Shown: one piece after another, positions 8,903 through 18,717 of the stretch
Layout: the number at the start of each line of letters is the position of its first letter
Numbering within the stretch: position 1 is the first letter of the stretch
NCBI GenBank assembly: GCA_947493285.1
Contig: CANLQH010000001.1
Coordinates: forward strand, 248,001 to 312,000
Origin: an uncultured Tenacibaculum sp.
Lineage (GTDB): Bacteria; Bacteroidota; Bacteroidia; Flavobacteriales; Flavobacteriaceae
DNA: 64,000 bases
Direction: 5' to 3'
Position numbers and translations under genes: made by a program
The notes under the pieces: model-generated
Seen by the model: only the letters and a program-made list of their open reading frames with translations
Told to the model about the DNA's origin: nothing
Databases searched by the model: none

Positions 8903-9040
8903 CTATTTGGTAACAATGTATAACCGCAATTACGGCGAATTCGACTAAGTCCGAATCCTCTCGGAATTGCTAAAGTTAGTGCAAAAAATCCGCTACTTTT
9001 CATATACAAAACGTTAGCGAAGAAACTTTAGTTTCGTCGC
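8903..9040. other. Hairpin-rich non-coding DNA following the lipoprotein gene
   Basis: This stretch contains a TCCGA/TCGGA hairpin with a six-base loop (about 8950-8965) within a larger imperfect foldback of GCGAATTCG (8935-8943) with CGGAATTGC (8962-8970). At its end a strong hairpin with GAAAC/GTTTC and flanking GCGA/TCGC arms spans 9017-9040 and overlaps the hisI(E) stop codon. No coding sequence is visible before the his operon end. The foldback with unpaired bases recalls recombination sites of cassette-like elements; this is inference. Confidence 0.45.
9010..9022 (+). repeat. Right copy of a 13-base inverted flanking repeat
   Basis: The bases AACGTTAGCGAAG pair with the reverse complement of 8202-8214 at 12 of 13 positions. 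The copy merges into the 9017-9040 hairpin at the 3' end of hisIE. Confidence 0.5.
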
Positions 9041-9633
9041 TTTAAAACATTTTCTATATCTTCTAGCTTATGACCTTTTGCTTTCAAAAGAATAATGTAA
9101 TGGTATATTAAATCAGCGGCTTCATTTTTAAACAGTTCATCATTATTATCTTTTGCCTCAATTACTAATTCTACAGCCTCTTCCCCTACCTTTTGAGCAA
9201 CCTTGTTAATTCCTCTTTTGAATAATTTATTGGTATACGAATCTTCTATATCATTGTCTATTCTATTGTGTATTGTATTTTCTAAACTATATAAAAAACC
9301 TTTAGATGTTTCTTCAGCAAAACATGAGGTAAAACCTTTGTGACAAGTTGGTCCAACGGGATCCGTTTTTATTAGTAGAGTGTCATTATCACAATCCAAT
9401 AAAATGTCTTTTACAAACAAATAATTTCCTGAGGTTTCTCCTTTTGTCCACAATCTATTTTTACTTCTACTATAAAAAGTAACTTTTCCTTCTTTTTGAG
9501 TCTTTAGAAAAGCTTCTTCATTCATGTACCCTAGCATTAATACTTGTAGTGTAATGTTGTCTTGTATAATTACAGGAACAAGTCCATTTATTAAAGGTAT
9601 TAATTCGTTTCCTTTGTTAAAATCTATATTCAT
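9028..9633 (-). CDS. hisIE: Bifunctional phosphoribosyl-AMP cyclohydrolase/phosphoribosyl-ATP pyrophosphatase
   Basis: 201 residues, the usual fused length. The N-terminal cyclohydrolase domain (about 1-110) shows the zinc/catalytic [21 protein letters not shown] region; the C-terminal pyrophosphohydrolase domain (about 115-201) has [13 protein letters not shown] with acidic metal ligands. Together they carry out steps 2 and 3 of histidine synthesis. It is the last gene of the his operon and overlaps hisF by four bases. Its stop codon lies in the 9017-9040 hairpin that borders the neighbouring lipoprotein island. Confidence 0.96.
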   Translation of the reverse strand: MNIDFNKGNELIPLINGLVPVIIQDNITLQVLMLGYMNEEAFLKTQKEGKVTFYSRSKNRLWTKGETSGNYLFVKDILLDCDNDTLLIKTDPVGPTCHKGFTSCFAEETSKGFLYSLENTIHNRIDNDIEDSYTNKLFKRGINKVAQKVGEEAVELVIEAKDNNDELFKNEAADLIYHYIILLKAKGHKLEDIENVLKRRN

Positions 9634-10382
9634 CTTACTGGTATGTTGTTTGTTTTTAATGCTTCTTTTAATCTTGGTATTGGAATCTCTCCAAAGTGAA
9701 AAATACTCGCTGCTAATCCCGCACTGGCTTGAGTTTTCGTAAAAACCTCCTCAAAGTGTTTTACTTTTCCTGCTCCTCCAGAAGCTATCACAGGAATGTT
9801 CACTAGTTCACTAACTTCTTTTGTGATATCGATATCAAACCCTCCCTTAGTACCGTCACTATTCATCGAGGTTAATAATATTTCTCCTGCGCCTAATTTC
9901 TCAACTTCTTTTGCCCATTGTAGAGTTTCCCATGTGGTTTCATAAGTACCGCCTTTGGTAAATACCTTACCTGTTCCATCTACACTTTTTGTATCTATTG
10001 CCACCACCACAAATTGACTTCCAAAGCGTTCTTTTAAATCAACTATTAATTGTGGGTTTTTCACAGCAGAAGAGTTAATACTAACTTTATCTGCCCCAGC
10101 CTTAATCAGAGCTAATGCGTCTTCCAAAGAACTAATTCCTCCACCAACAGTAAACGGAATATTTATTTCTTCAGCTATTTTTTCAACTAAACTTTTTAAG
10201 GTTTTTCTATTTTCTAGTGTAGCAGCAATATCTAAAAAGATCAATTCATCTGCTCCATCTTTTACATATTGCTTTGCTAATTCAATGGGATCACCAGCAT
10301 CTTTGATATCAACAAAATTTACTCCTTTAACGGTTCTTCCATTTTTTATATCTAAACAAGGTATGATTCTTTTCTTTAGCAT
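9630..10382 (-). CDS. hisF: Imidazole glycerol phosphate synthase, cyclase subunit
   Basis: 250 residues, a standard (beta/alpha)8 barrel. The catalytic aspartates are D11 (PCLDIKNGR) and D130 ([11 protein letters not shown]); GGG at 80-82 and the ASGGAGK loop bind the two phosphates. HisF uses ammonia from HisH to form imidazole glycerol phosphate and AICAR. It overlaps hisA by seven bases and hisIE by four, so the operon is translated in tight coupling. Confidence 0.97.
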   Translation of the reverse strand: MLKKRIIPCLDIKNGRTVKGVNFVDIKDAGDPIELAKQYVKDGADELIFLDIAATLENRKTLKSLVEKIAEEINIPFTVGGGISSLEDALALIKAGADKVSINSSAVKNPQLIVDLKERFGSQFVVVAIDTKSVDGTGKVFTKGGTYETTWETLQWAKEVEKLGAGEILLTSMNSDGTKGGFDIDITKEVSELVNIPVIASGGAGKVKHFEEVFTKTQASAGLAASIFHFGEIPIPRLKEALKTNNIPVR

Positions 10383-11089
10383 AATTCCTGTAATTCTTTT
10401 AACGTTATTCTACCTTCGTAAATCGCCTTTCCTATAATGACTCCTTCGCACCCAATCTCTTTAACTTTATATAAGTCTTCTATATTAGAAACTCCTCCAC
10501 TAGCTATTAAATTCACCTTGGAATTCTTAAGAATTTCTTTGTATAAATTATTGGAAGTTCCTTGCAACATGCCATCTTTAGCAACATCAGTACAAATAAT
10601 ATTTTGAACTCCTATCTCTTCATAATCCTTAATAAAATCTACTACATCTACTTCTGATGTTTGCATCCATCCGTGGGTTGCTATTTTTCTATTTTTACAA
10701 TCTGCCCCCAGTATAATTTTACTATTTCCATATTTTGATAACCAATTGATAAAAGTATCTGGTTTTTTTACAGCAATACTTCCTCCTGTTATTTGACTTG
10801 CTCCTGATTCAAAAGCTATATTCAAATCTTCATCAGACTTCAAACCGCCTCCAAAATCTATTTTTAAACTAGTTTTAGAAGCTATTTCCTCTAACACTTT
10901 ATAGTTAATTATTTTACTCGATTTGGCTCCATCTAGGTCTACTAAATGTAAATATTGAATTCCGTTGGCTTCAAATTCCTTGGCAACTTCTACTGGGTTT
11001 TCATTATATATTTTCTTTGTATTATAATCTCCTTTTGTAAGACGAACACATTTTCCTTCAATAATATCTATAGCTGGTATAATTCTCAT
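10376..11089 (-). CDS. hisA: ProFAR isomerase (phosphoribosylformimino-AICAR-phosphate isomerase)
   Basis: 237 residues. A HisF-like barrel with catalytic D8 (PAIDIIEGK) and D130 (LGADCKN), phosphate loops FGGGL and ASGGVSN. It performs the Amadori rearrangement in step 4 of histidine synthesis. It overlaps hisH by four bases upstream and hisF by seven bases downstream. Confidence 0.96.
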   Translation of the reverse strand: MRIIPAIDIIEGKCVRLTKGDYNTKKIYNENPVEVAKEFEANGIQYLHLVDLDGAKSSKIINYKVLEEIASKTSLKIDFGGGLKSDEDLNIAFESGASQITGGSIAVKKPDTFINWLSKYGNSKIILGADCKNRKIATHGWMQTSEVDVVDFIKDYEEIGVQNIICTDVAKDGMLQGTSNNLYKEILKNSKVNLIASGGVSNIEDLYKVKEIGCEGVIIGKAIYEGRITLKELQELC

Positions 11090-11673
11090 TTTTCTAATTC
11101 TAAAAAATTTTTTAATAATTGTTCCCCCACTCTTGCCGATTTTTCTGGATGAAACTGCATCGCGTAAAAATTATTTTTTTGCATTACTGAACTAAATTCT
11201 TTGATATAATTACAGGTAGCAATAGTTTCGTTACAGGTTTCTGCATAATAGCCATGTACATAATACACATCATCAGTTAAATTTATTCCTTTTAGCAAGG
11301 TAGTCTCTTCTTTTTTTGAAAAACTATTCCACCCCATATGTGGTACCTTATCTTCTGGTGGAAACTGTTTGGTTTCCGTATCAAAAATTCCTAAGCAAAT
11401 GGTATTTCCTTCTTCTGAAGATTTGCACATCAACTGCAGTCCTAAACAAATACCCAACGTAGGTTGCTTTAGAGATAAAATAACTTCATCTAGCTTTCTT
11501 TCCCTTAGATAACTCATAGCTGAACTTGCTTCTCCAACTCCTGGGAAAATTACTTTAGCAGCTTTACGAATCTTTTCTGGATTATCTGTTATTATACTTT
11601 CATATCCCAAACGAGCAACTGCGTTTTGCACAGATCGTATATTTCCTGCATTGTATTTTATAATTGCTATCAT
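11086..11673 (-). CDS. hisH: Imidazole glycerol phosphate synthase, glutaminase subunit
   Basis: 195 residues, a class I glutamine amidotransferase. The catalytic triad is visible: C76 in GICLGLQ, and H175 with E177 in MQFHPEKS. It hydrolyses glutamine and channels ammonia to HisF. One base separates it from hisB. Confidence 0.96.
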   Translation of the reverse strand: MIAIIKYNAGNIRSVQNAVARLGYESIITDNPEKIRKAAKVIFPGVGEASSAMSYLRERKLDEVILSLKQPTLGICLGLQLMCKSSEEGNTICLGIFDTETKQFPPEDKVPHMGWNSFSKKEETTLLKGINLTDDVYYVHGYYAETCNETIATCNYIKEFSSVMQKNNFYAMQFHPEKSARVGEQLLKNFLELEK

Positions 11674-11674
11674 T

Positions 11675-12808
11675 TTATAAAGTTCCTTTTGTTGAAGGCA
11701 AAATCATTTTAGTTGTATCTCTCTTAACTGCTACCTTTATAGCTTTTGCAAATGCTTTGAAAATTGCTTCTATTTTGTGGTGTTCATTCGTTCCTTCTGC
11801 TTTTATATTCAAATTACATTTGGCTCCATCTGTAAATGATTTAAAAAAGTGATAGAACATTTCCGTTGGCATTTTACCAATCATTTCACGTTTAAATTCA
11901 GCATCCCAAACCAACCAGTTTCGTCCACCAAAATCAATAGCTACTTGTGCTAAACAGTCGTCCATAGGTAAACAAAATCCATAACGCTCTATACCTAACT
12001 TATTCCCTAAAGCTTTTGCAAAAACTTCTCCTAAAGCTATTGCGGTATCTTCTATCGTGTGGTGCTCATCAACTTCTAAATCTCCTTTTACATCAATTGT
12101 TAAGTCCATTTGTCCGTGTCTTGCAATTTGATCTAACATATGGTCAAAAAAGGCAATCCCTGTATCAATTTCACTCTTTCCTGTTCCATCTAAATTAACG
12201 GCTATTTTTATCTTGGTTTCATTCGTGTTCCTTTCTATAGTAGCAAACCTGTCCTTAAGTTTCAAAAACTCATAAATTGCATTCCAATCATTACTTTCTA
12301 ATGCTATGAACTCATCTAGCTCACTTCTTTTAACAGCTATTTCATCAGCTCCAAAATAAGTTTCATCATTAATATAAATTCCTTTTGACCCAAGGTTTTT
12401 GGCAAGTTCAACATCCGTTAATCGATCTCCTATAACAAATGAATTGGCTAAATCATATTCTTCAGAAAAATACTTATTCAATAAACCTGTATTCGGTTTT
12501 CTAGTAGGTTGATTATCTTTTGCAAAGGTTCTATCTATGATTTCTTCGGAAAATTCTATTCCTTCTTCTTTCAACGTTTTCATTACAAAATTGTGCACTG
12601 GCCAAAATGTATTTTCTGGATATACTTCTGTTCCCAATCCATCTTGATTGGTTACCAATACCAATTCAAAATCTAATTCTTTGGCTATTTTACTTAATCC
12701 TTGGAATACTTTCGGATAAAATTCAAGCTTTTCAAAAGAATCTGTTTGTTCATCTGCTGGTTCTTTAATTAAAGTTCCATCTCTATCGATAAATAATACT
12801 TTTTTCAT
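11675..12808 (-). CDS. hisB: Bifunctional histidinol-phosphatase/imidazoleglycerol-phosphate dehydratase
   Basis: 377 residues, the two-domain form. The N-terminal HAD phosphatase (about 1-165) begins with FIDRDGT, nucleophile D8 and acid/base D10, and has the later motif [16 protein letters not shown]. The C-terminal dehydratase (about 170-377) carries the metal-binding [27 protein letters not shown] and [12 protein letters not shown] motifs. It covers steps 6 and 8 of the pathway. Three bases separate it from hisC. Confidence 0.97.
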   Translation of the reverse strand: MKKVLFIDRDGTLIKEPADEQTDSFEKLEFYPKVFQGLSKIAKELDFELVLVTNQDGLGTEVYPENTFWPVHNFVMKTLKEEGIEFSEEIIDRTFAKDNQPTRKPNTGLLNKYFSEEYDLANSFVIGDRLTDVELAKNLGSKGIYINDETYFGADEIAVKRSELDEFIALESNDWNAIYEFLKLKDRFATIERNTNETKIKIAVNLDGTGKSEIDTGIAFFDHMLDQIARHGQMDLTIDVKGDLEVDEHHTIEDTAIALGEVFAKALGNKLGIERYGFCLPMDDCLAQVAIDFGGRNWLVWDAEFKREMIGKMPTEMFYHFFKSFTDGAKCNLNIKAEGTNEHHKIEAIFKAFAKAIKVAVKRDTTKMILPSTKGTL

Positions 12809-12811
12809 TTT

Positions 12812-13837
12812 TTATAGTTCTTCTAGTGTGTTGATTAGTTTTTGATTTTCTTCTGGACTACCAATTGTGATGCGTAAACAATTGTTTATAACTGTATTCC
12901 TATTTCTTGTAATTATTTTCTCTTCCACCAAGTCTTTGTATAATTTATCAGCACCTTCAACTTCAATCAATACAAAATTGGCTTCTGTCGGATATATTTT
13001 TTTCACCATTGGTATTTTAGATAACTGATCAATTACCTTTTCTCTTTCTATTAAAATGATATTCCTTTCAATTCCGAATTTTGTTTGATTATTTAAACTC
13101 ACCAAAACGGCTTTCTGGTTCAGAGAACTCACATTATACGGTGGTTTTACTTTATTATATAGGTCTATAATGTTTGAATTTGCATACGCTGTACCAACTC
13201 TTACAGCTGCTAAACCCCATGCCTTACTAAAAGTTTGGCTCACGATTAAATTTGGATAATTCTTAATTTCATTGATAAAAGATTCTTTTGTACTAAAATC
13301 AATATAAGCCTCATCAATGATAACAACTCCATTAAAATTTTTGAGGATATAGATGATATCGTCTTTGTTAATAATGTTGCCTGTTGGGTTGTTTGGTGAG
13401 CATATAAAAATCAGTTTTACATCATCCATTTCTAAATATGGTTGTAACTGATTTAGATTAATTTGAAAATCGGCTAAAAGTGGCTGTTTGATTAACTCAA
13501 TGTTATTTATTCCGGCAGATACGTCATACATACCATATGTAGGAGAAAAAGTTAAAGCTTTGTCTTTCCCTGGTTCACAAAAAATTCGAAAAGCTAAGTC
13601 AATTACTTCATCACTTCCATTACCAACAAAAATCTGATCTAAATTGGCTTTTTTAATTTCTGAAAGTTTTTCTTTAATACGAATTTGTTGTGGGTCTGGA
13701 TAACGATTTAAAGTTCCAAACGGATTTTCATTGGCATCTAAATACACATCAGCAACGCCTTTAAATTCATCTCGCGCAGACGAATAAGCTTTTAACTGTT
13801 GAATATTTGAACGAACTATTTTCTCTAAATTAAACAT
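12812..13837 (-). CDS. hisC: Histidinol-phosphate aminotransferase
   Basis: 341 residues, fold type I aminotransferase. The PLP lysine is K205 in QTFSKAWGLA; the SPNNPTGN loop (147-154) and the DEAYIDF strand contact the cofactor. It converts imidazole acetol phosphate to histidinol phosphate. It overlaps hisD by eight bases. Start MFNLEKIVRSNI fits the family. Confidence 0.96.
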   Translation of the reverse strand: MFNLEKIVRSNIQQLKAYSSARDEFKGVADVYLDANENPFGTLNRYPDPQQIRIKEKLSEIKKANLDQIFVGNGSDEVIDLAFRIFCEPGKDKALTFSPTYGMYDVSAGINNIELIKQPLLADFQINLNQLQPYLEMDDVKLIFICSPNNPTGNIINKDDIIYILKNFNGVVIIDEAYIDFSTKESFINEIKNYPNLIVSQTFSKAWGLAAVRVGTAYANSNIIDLYNKVKPPYNVSSLNQKAVLVSLNNQTKFGIERNIILIEREKVIDQLSKIPMVKKIYPTEANFVLIEVEGADKLYKDLVEEKIITRNRNTVINNCLRITIGSPEENQKLINTLEEL

Positions 13838-15119
13838 TGTTAATCTCTTTTAATCTTATGGTAACTGCATTTTTGTGTGCCTGTAAGCCTTCAGCTTCTG
13901 CCATTAACTCTATGGCATTTCCTATATTTAATATCCCTTGCTGAGTTACTTCCTGAAATGTAATTTTCTTTACAAAACTGTCTAAAGAAACTCCGCTGTA
14001 GTTTTTAGCATATCCGTTGGTTGGTAATGTGTGATTGGTTCCACTGGCATAATCCCCTGCACTTTCACAACTATAATTCCCTAAGAAAACAGATCCTGCA
14101 TTCGTGATTCCTTCGATATAATTAAAAGGCTCTAAAGATGCTATGATTAAATGTTCTGGAGCGTACACATTACTAAACTCAATACATTCTTCTTTAGAGT
14201 TTAATACAACTGAAAAACTATTTCCAAGGGCTTTTTCTGCAATCTCTTTTCTGTCTAAAAGATTCAACTGAATCTTCAATTCTTTATTAACTTGTTCAAT
14301 AACGGACTCATCTGTTCCTACTAGCACAACCTGACTATCTTCTCCATGTTCTGCTTGAGAGAGTAAATCTGCCGCTATAAATCCTGGATTAGAAGTTTCA
14401 TCGGCAATCACCAATACCTCACTTGGTCCTGCTGGCATATCAATGGCAACACCATCTTGTTGTACTAGTTCTTTTGCTTTAGTTACATACTGATTTCCTG
14501 GACCCAAAATCTTATACACTTTTGGAACTGTTTCTGTTCCATATGCCATTGCAGCTATTGCTTGAGCCCCTCCAACTTTAAATATTTTAGTTACTCCAAC
14601 TAAAGATGCAGTATATAAAATAGCTGGATCAATTTCTCCTTTTACATTCGGCGGAGTACACAAAACTATTTCTTTACATCCCGCTATTTTTGCCGGAATA
14701 CCTAGCATTAAAATGGTTGAAAACAAAGGTGCTGTTCCTCCAGGAATATATAATCCTACTTTATCAATAGCCACACTTTTCCTCCAACAAGTAACTCCCT
14801 TAGTTGTTTCTACTTTTGTTTCTTGTTCTTTTTGAGAAGTATGAAACCTTTCAATATTACTTTTTGCTAGTAGAATTGCTTCTTGCAATTCTTCTGAAAC
14901 TAAAGTTTTTGCCAATGCTATTTCTTCATTGGTTATTTCTACAGAAGAAAGCTCAACTCTATCAAATAATGCGGCATAGCGAATCAATGCTTCGTCTTTA
15001 TTTTGCTTGACATCTTCTAAAATTGCAATTACTTTTTTCTCAAGATTTCCTTGATCAAAAGTGGCTCTTTTACAAATAGAAGTCCATTCTTTTATTGGTG
15101 GGTTTTTAATTGTTCTCAT
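13830..15119 (-). CDS. hisD: Histidinol dehydrogenase
   Basis: 429 residues, normal length. Recognisable are the VGLYIPGGTAPL segment, the NAD-binding GPGNQYVTKAKEL, the metal/catalytic DMPAGPSEVLVIADE, and the C-terminal NHTLPT with conserved histidine. It performs the final two oxidations from histidinol to histidine with zinc. Five bases separate it from hisG upstream. Confidence 0.97.
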   Translation of the reverse strand: MRTIKNPPIKEWTSICKRATFDQGNLEKKVIAILEDVKQNKDEALIRYAALFDRVELSSVEITNEEIALAKTLVSEELQEAILLAKSNIERFHTSQKEQETKVETTKGVTCWRKSVAIDKVGLYIPGGTAPLFSTILMLGIPAKIAGCKEIVLCTPPNVKGEIDPAILYTASLVGVTKIFKVGGAQAIAAMAYGTETVPKVYKILGPGNQYVTKAKELVQQDGVAIDMPAGPSEVLVIADETSNPGFIAADLLSQAEHGEDSQVVLVGTDESVIEQVNKELKIQLNLLDRKEIAEKALGNSFSVVLNSKEECIEFSNVYAPEHLIIASLEPFNYIEGITNAGSVFLGNYSCESAGDYASGTNHTLPTNGYAKNYSGVSLDSFVKKITFQEVTQQGILNIGNAIELMAEAEGLQAHKNAVTIRLKEINNV

Positions 15120-15124
15120 AATAT

Positions 15125-15982
15125 TTACACAACCATTTTTTCAATTGGACAAACTAAAATCCCTTCAGCTCCATTATTCTTTAACTCATCAATTACTTCC
15201 CAAAATTCATTTTTGTTTAATACTGAGTGAACTGAACTCCAGCCTTCTTCTGCTAGAGGCAATACGGTTGGACTTCTCATTCCTGGTAAAATATCAATGA
15301 TTTTTTCAAGCTTGTCATTGGGTGCATTTAACAATACATACTTAGAGTTCCTTCCCTTCAAAACAGATTGAATTCTAAACTGAAGCTTATCTAATATTTC
15401 TTTTTGTTCACTTTTAATTTGAGGTGAAACTGCCAAAACCGCCTCTGATTTCAATAATACTTCTACCTCCTTTAAATTATTCTTAAACAATGTAGAACCA
15501 CTAGATACAATATCGCAAATACCATCTGCTAATCCAATATTTGGTGCTATTTCAACAGAACCATTTATAATATGTAACTGAGCTTCAATTTTATTCTGTT
15601 GAAGAAATTTTTTAACGGTTTCAGGGTAAGACGTAGCTATTTTTTTGTTTTGAAAGAAGTTTACTCCTCTATAATTTTCATTTTTAGGAATTGCTAAAGA
15701 AACCTTACATTTTGAAAATCCTAGTTTTTCAACAAATTGAATTCCTTCTCCTTTTTCTATTAATAGGTTCTCACCTATAATAGCAACATCAACCACTCCA
15801 TCTTTTAAATATTGTGGGATATCTCCATTTCTTAGATAGAATACTTCGATAGGAAAATTACTTGCTGAAGCTTTTAACTGATCCTTACCATTGTCTATAG
15901 AAACTCCGCATTCTTTTAGTATTTGAAGAGAATCCTGATTTAATCTTCCCGATTTTTGTATGGCTATTTTTAATTTACTCAT
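15125..15982 (-). CDS. hisG: ATP phosphoribosyltransferase
   Basis: 285 residues from the ATG at 15982 (MSKLKIAIQKSGRL). The frame stays open to 16048, but family N-termini begin at MSK, and the extra residues would be encoded by the attenuator leader, so the longer start is rejected. The long HisG form is present: two catalytic subdomains with the DGICDIVSSGSTLFKN PRPP loop, and a C-terminal domain (about 210-285) that in this family binds histidine for feedback inhibition. It is the first gene of hisGDCBHAF(IE) and lies behind a His-rich leader peptide and terminator. Confidence 0.96.
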   Translation of the reverse strand: MSKLKIAIQKSGRLNQDSLQILKECGVSIDNGKDQLKASASNFPIEVFYLRNGDIPQYLKDGVVDVAIIGENLLIEKGEGIQFVEKLGFSKCKVSLAIPKNENYRGVNFFQNKKIATSYPETVKKFLQQNKIEAQLHIINGSVEIAPNIGLADGICDIVSSGSTLFKNNLKEVEVLLKSEAVLAVSPQIKSEQKEILDKLQFRIQSVLKGRNSKYVLLNAPNDKLEKIIDILPGMRSPTVLPLAEEGWSSVHSVLNKNEFWEVIDELKNNGAEGILVCPIEKMVV

Positions 15983-15996
15983 TTTTAATTGGATGT

Positions 15997-16072
15997 GTTT
16001 GAGTAAATCGTTTGGTGAAGTTTTATTTCTTGGCGCCTGTAGAAACAAAAAACCCGTTTGATTTACTCAAAC
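15997..16072 (-). repeat. 13-base inverted repeat linking the his terminator to the hisG leader
   Basis: GTTTGAGTAAATC on the plus strand at 15997-16009 is the exact reverse complement of 16060-16072, which is the left arm plus loop of the his terminator. In the minus-strand RNA the two can pair as a 13-bp stem, ending 14 bases before the hisG ATG. This could refold the terminator region after read-through or affect hisG initiation. Confidence 0.5.
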
Positions 16073-16078
16073 GGGTTT
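16046..16078 (-). terminator. Intrinsic terminator in the his leader (attenuator)
   Basis: On the minus strand, AACCCGTTTG and CAAACGGGTT form a perfect 10-bp stem with a seven-base loop, followed by a T tract. It stands between the His-rich leader ORF and hisG, where an attenuator should be. Its left arm can instead pair with leader codons 14-16. Confidence 0.88.
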
Positions 16079-16109
16079 AAAATATATGTTGTTTTTAATC
16101 AATACATTT

Positions 16110-16163
16110 TCAGTTCGCTTGAGTGCAAATATGAAAATGATGATGTAATTGATTAAAAATCAT
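16110..16163 (-). CDS. his operon leader peptide (HisL-like)
   Basis: A 17-residue ORF, MIFNQLHHHFHICTQAN, with four histidines at positions 7-9 and 11 (codons CAT CAT CAT TTT CAT). It ends 32 bases before the terminator that precedes hisG. Codons 14-16 (ACTCAAGCG, 16116-16124) are complementary over nine bases, with one G-U, to CGTTTGAGT in the left side of the terminator (16065-16073). A ribosome stalled at the His codons would leave this segment free to form an antiterminator; a ribosome reaching the stop would cover it and allow termination. This is the classical leader-peptide attenuation design. A near -7 box (AATATTTG, 16183-16190) lies 19 bases upstream. I see no Shine-Dalgarno sequence. 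Confidence 0.85.
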   Translation of the reverse strand: MIFNQLHHHFHICTQAN

Positions 16164-16182
16164 GTTTTGTTTTTTATTGCTA

Positions 16183-16190
16183 CAAATATT
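16183..16190 (-). promoter_or_regulatory. Candidate his operon promoter (-7 box AATATTTG)
   Basis: Seven of eight positions agree with TAnnTTTG, 19 bases before the leader-peptide ATG. The same variant AATATTTG precedes the ilv leader. It overlaps the last base of the upstream outer-membrane protein gene. Confidence 0.5.
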
Positions 16191-16816
16191 TAAAATAAAT
16201 TTTGAATTATCCAAATATATTTTTTAAAACTATATCCTAGACCAAACTTAAGAGTAGAAATGTTAGTATTAAAAGATGTTTTATTTATCTCTGGCAATAG
16301 GCTTCCTTGAGTTTTAGTAAACCCATAATTTATTAAAGCATATATATAATCTGTTAAAAAATATGAAGCACTGAAATTAATACTAAAACCATTATCCTCT
16401 ATCGTATAGTTTTCTATATTCACATCACCTGTATTAACATTATACCATACAAAACTATAGCCTAATCCTGTACTAAATTTTAGCTTTTCTAAGCTAGGAA
16501 TTGTATAACTAACTCTTATTTTAGGTTCTGTAAAAATAGTATTGATAATTGGTGATTCAAATGACATCGGTGTTAACAAGGTACCTGTATGTTTTCTTTT
16601 ATAATATGAACCTCTAATCTCTATTCCTAAATTAAAATTACCTTTCTTCAAGAAGTTATATCCAAAACCTAAATCTACATACCCTTTATAATTTCCTTCA
16701 GCAAAAAAATTATCTCCTATAGCTATTGGATATGATAACTCTACATTAAACTTTTTATCTTGAGAAAAACTATTTATTGTTATTAGGTAAACAAAAATTA
16801 AAACTATTCTTTTCAT
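16190..16816 (-). CDS. Outer-membrane beta-barrel protein
   Basis: 208 residues with a signal peptide (about 1-18, MKRIVLIFVYLITINSFSQ) followed by alternating hydrophobic and polar strands rich in Tyr, Phe and Gly (FNLGIEIRGSYYKR, FSTGLGYSFVWYNV, INYGFTKTQGS, LKFGLGYSFKKYIWI). This pattern fits an eight-stranded OmpA/OmpW-like barrel. The C-terminus ends in Phe, as outer-membrane proteins often do. No specific function can be assigned. It is the last gene before the his promoter and lies after the typA terminator. Confidence 0.75.
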   Translation of the reverse strand: MKRIVLIFVYLITINSFSQDKKFNVELSYPIAIGDNFFAEGNYKGYVDLGFGYNFLKKGNFNLGIEIRGSYYKRKHTGTLLTPMSFESPIINTIFTEPKIRVSYTIPSLEKLKFSTGLGYSFVWYNVNTGDVNIENYTIEDNGFSINFSASYFLTDYIYALINYGFTKTQGSLLPEINKTSFNTNISTLKFGLGYSFKKYIWIIQNLF

Positions 16817-16830
16817 AACATTTTTAAATA

Positions 16831-16861
16831 AACAAATCCCTTCAGTAAGAAGGGATTTGTT
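16831..16861 (-). terminator. Terminator downstream of typA
   Basis: AACAAATCCCTT and AAGGGATTTGTT form a perfect 12-bp stem with a seven-base loop, followed on the minus strand by a T-rich tail. It separates typA from the outer-membrane protein gene. Confidence 0.8.
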
Positions 16862-16882
16862 ATTATATATTATTTGGATAAA

Positions 16883-18655
16883 TTACTTCACAAAGTTAAT
16901 TTTACGCATACGTAAACTCTCTGGAGTAACCTCTAAATACTCATCATTTCTAATGTATTCCATACATTCTTCTAAAGAGAAATCAATTTTCGGAGCAATC
17001 TTAACAGAATCGTCATTACCTGAAGAACGAACGTTTGTTAATTTTTTTCCTTTAATTAAGTTTACAGCCATATCATCAACTTTACTGTTTTCTCCTACAA
17101 CCTGACCTGCATAGATCTCTTGGTTAGGGTCAATAAAGAAACGTCCTCTATCTTGTAATCTATCAATCGCATAAGCAGTTGCTTTACCTGTAATAGAAGA
17201 AACGATAGCTCCTTTTAAATCTTCAGAGAAATCACCTTTATAAGGTCCGTATTCGCTAAATCTATGGTTAATAATTGCTTGACCTGCTGTTGCAGTTAAT
17301 ATCTTATTACGTAAACCAATTAAACCTCTAGAAGGAATTGTAAACTCTAAATGTTGTAAATCTCCTTTAGGCTCCATAACTAATAAATCTCCTTTTCTAA
17401 GAGAAACTAAGTTAATCGCTCTAGAAGCAACATCTTCAGGAACATCGATAGATAATGTTTCCATTGGCTCATGCTTCTTACCGTCAATCTCTTTAATGAT
17501 TACTTGTGGACGACCTACTTGTAATTCGTATCCTTCACGACGCATTGTTTCGATTAATACAGATAAGTGTAATACTCCACGTCCGAAAACGTTGAATTTA
17601 TCTTCTGAATCTGTTTCGTCAACACGTAACGCTAAGTTCTTCTCCATCTCTTTAAATAAACGATCACGTAAGTGACGAGATGTTACAAACTTACCTTCTT
17701 TACCAAAGAAAGGAGAATTGTTAATGGTAAACAACATACTCATTGTTGGCTTATCAATCTCTGTTCTTGGTAATTCTTCTGGGTTTTCTAAATCTGCAAT
17801 TGTATCACCAATTTCAAATCCTTCAATACCTGTAATAGCACAGATATCTCCACAAGGTACTTTATCTACTTGAACTTTACCCATTCCTTCGAATACGTGC
17901 AATTCTTTAATTCTTACTTTTTTCTTAGAACCATCAGCTTTACATAACATGTAATCTTTACCAGCTTCTAAGTCTCCACGGAAAATACGTCCGATTGCAA
18001 TTCTTCCTGTAAAAGATGAAAAGTCTAAAGAAGTAATTTGCATTTGTGGTGTACCAGCATTGTATTTAGTTTCTGGAATAGATTCTAATACAGCATCTAA
18101 TAACGGCACGATGTTATCAGTTTCGTTTTGCCAATCAGTACTCATCCAATTGTTCTTTGCAGAACCATAAATGGTAGTAAAGTCTAATTGCTCTTCTGTT
18201 GCTTCTAAAGCAAACATTAAATCGAAAACTTTTTCGTGAACTAAATCAGGTGTACAGTTTTCTTTATCTACTTTATTTACAACTACGATTGGTGTTAACC
18301 CTAATTCTAAAGCTTTACCTAATACAAAACGAGTTTGTGGCATAGGTCCTTCAAATGCATCAACTAATAATAAAACACCATCAGCCATTTTTAATACACG
18401 TTCTACTTCTCCTCCGAAATCGGCGTGACCAGGTGTATCAATTACATTAATTTTAGTGTTCTTATAGTTTACAGATACGTTTTTAGAAAGAATCGTAATT
18501 CCTCTTTCACGCTCTAAATCGTTATTATCTAACAATAAATCTGTACGTTCTTTACGATCGTCTAAGATTTTAGCTTGATCTATAATTTTATCTACCAAAG
18601 TTGTTTTACCGTGGTCAACGTGGGCTATAATAGCGATGTTTCTAATTGATTGCAT
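16883..18655 (-). CDS. typA: Translational GTPase TypA/BipA
   Basis: 590 residues, close to the family norm. The G1 motif AHVDHGKT is at 11-18, G2/switch I RGITI, G3 [12 protein letters not shown] and G4 NKVD follow, then EF-G-like domains and the TypA-specific C-terminal domain. It binds the ribosome at the EF-G site and helps assembly and stress adaptation. A TAATTTTG promoter box is at 18676-18683 and a strong terminator lies behind, so it is transcribed alone. Confidence 0.96.
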   Translation of the reverse strand: MQSIRNIAIIAHVDHGKTTLVDKIIDQAKILDDRKERTDLLLDNNDLERERGITILSKNVSVNYKNTKINVIDTPGHADFGGEVERVLKMADGVLLLVDAFEGPMPQTRFVLGKALELGLTPIVVVNKVDKENCTPDLVHEKVFDLMFALEATEEQLDFTTIYGSAKNNWMSTDWQNETDNIVPLLDAVLESIPETKYNAGTPQMQITSLDFSSFTGRIAIGRIFRGDLEAGKDYMLCKADGSKKKVRIKELHVFEGMGKVQVDKVPCGDICAITGIEGFEIGDTIADLENPEELPRTEIDKPTMSMLFTINNSPFFGKEGKFVTSRHLRDRLFKEMEKNLALRVDETDSEDKFNVFGRGVLHLSVLIETMRREGYELQVGRPQVIIKEIDGKKHEPMETLSIDVPEDVASRAINLVSLRKGDLLVMEPKGDLQHLEFTIPSRGLIGLRNKILTATAGQAIINHRFSEYGPYKGDFSEDLKGAIVSSITGKATAYAIDRLQDRGRFFIDPNQEIYAGQVVGENSKVDDMAVNLIKGKKLTNVRSSGNDDSVKIAPKIDFSLEECMEYIRNDEYLEVTPESLRMRKINFVK

Positions 18656-18675
18656 TCTTGCTTATTTTGAAGCTG

Positions 18676-18683
18676 CAAAATTA
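18676..18683 (-). promoter_or_regulatory. Candidate -7 box (TAATTTTG) for typA
   Basis: Exact TAnnTTTG match 20 bases upstream of the typA ATG. Confidence 0.6.
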
Positions 18684-18717
18684 GTGTTTTAAAAATGAAT
18701 ACGATAATGAAATGAAA

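Noticed and set aside
15983..16048. N-terminal extension of hisG from ATG 16048
   Set aside because: The extra residues are not part of HisG proteins and fall in the leader RNA between attenuator and gene.
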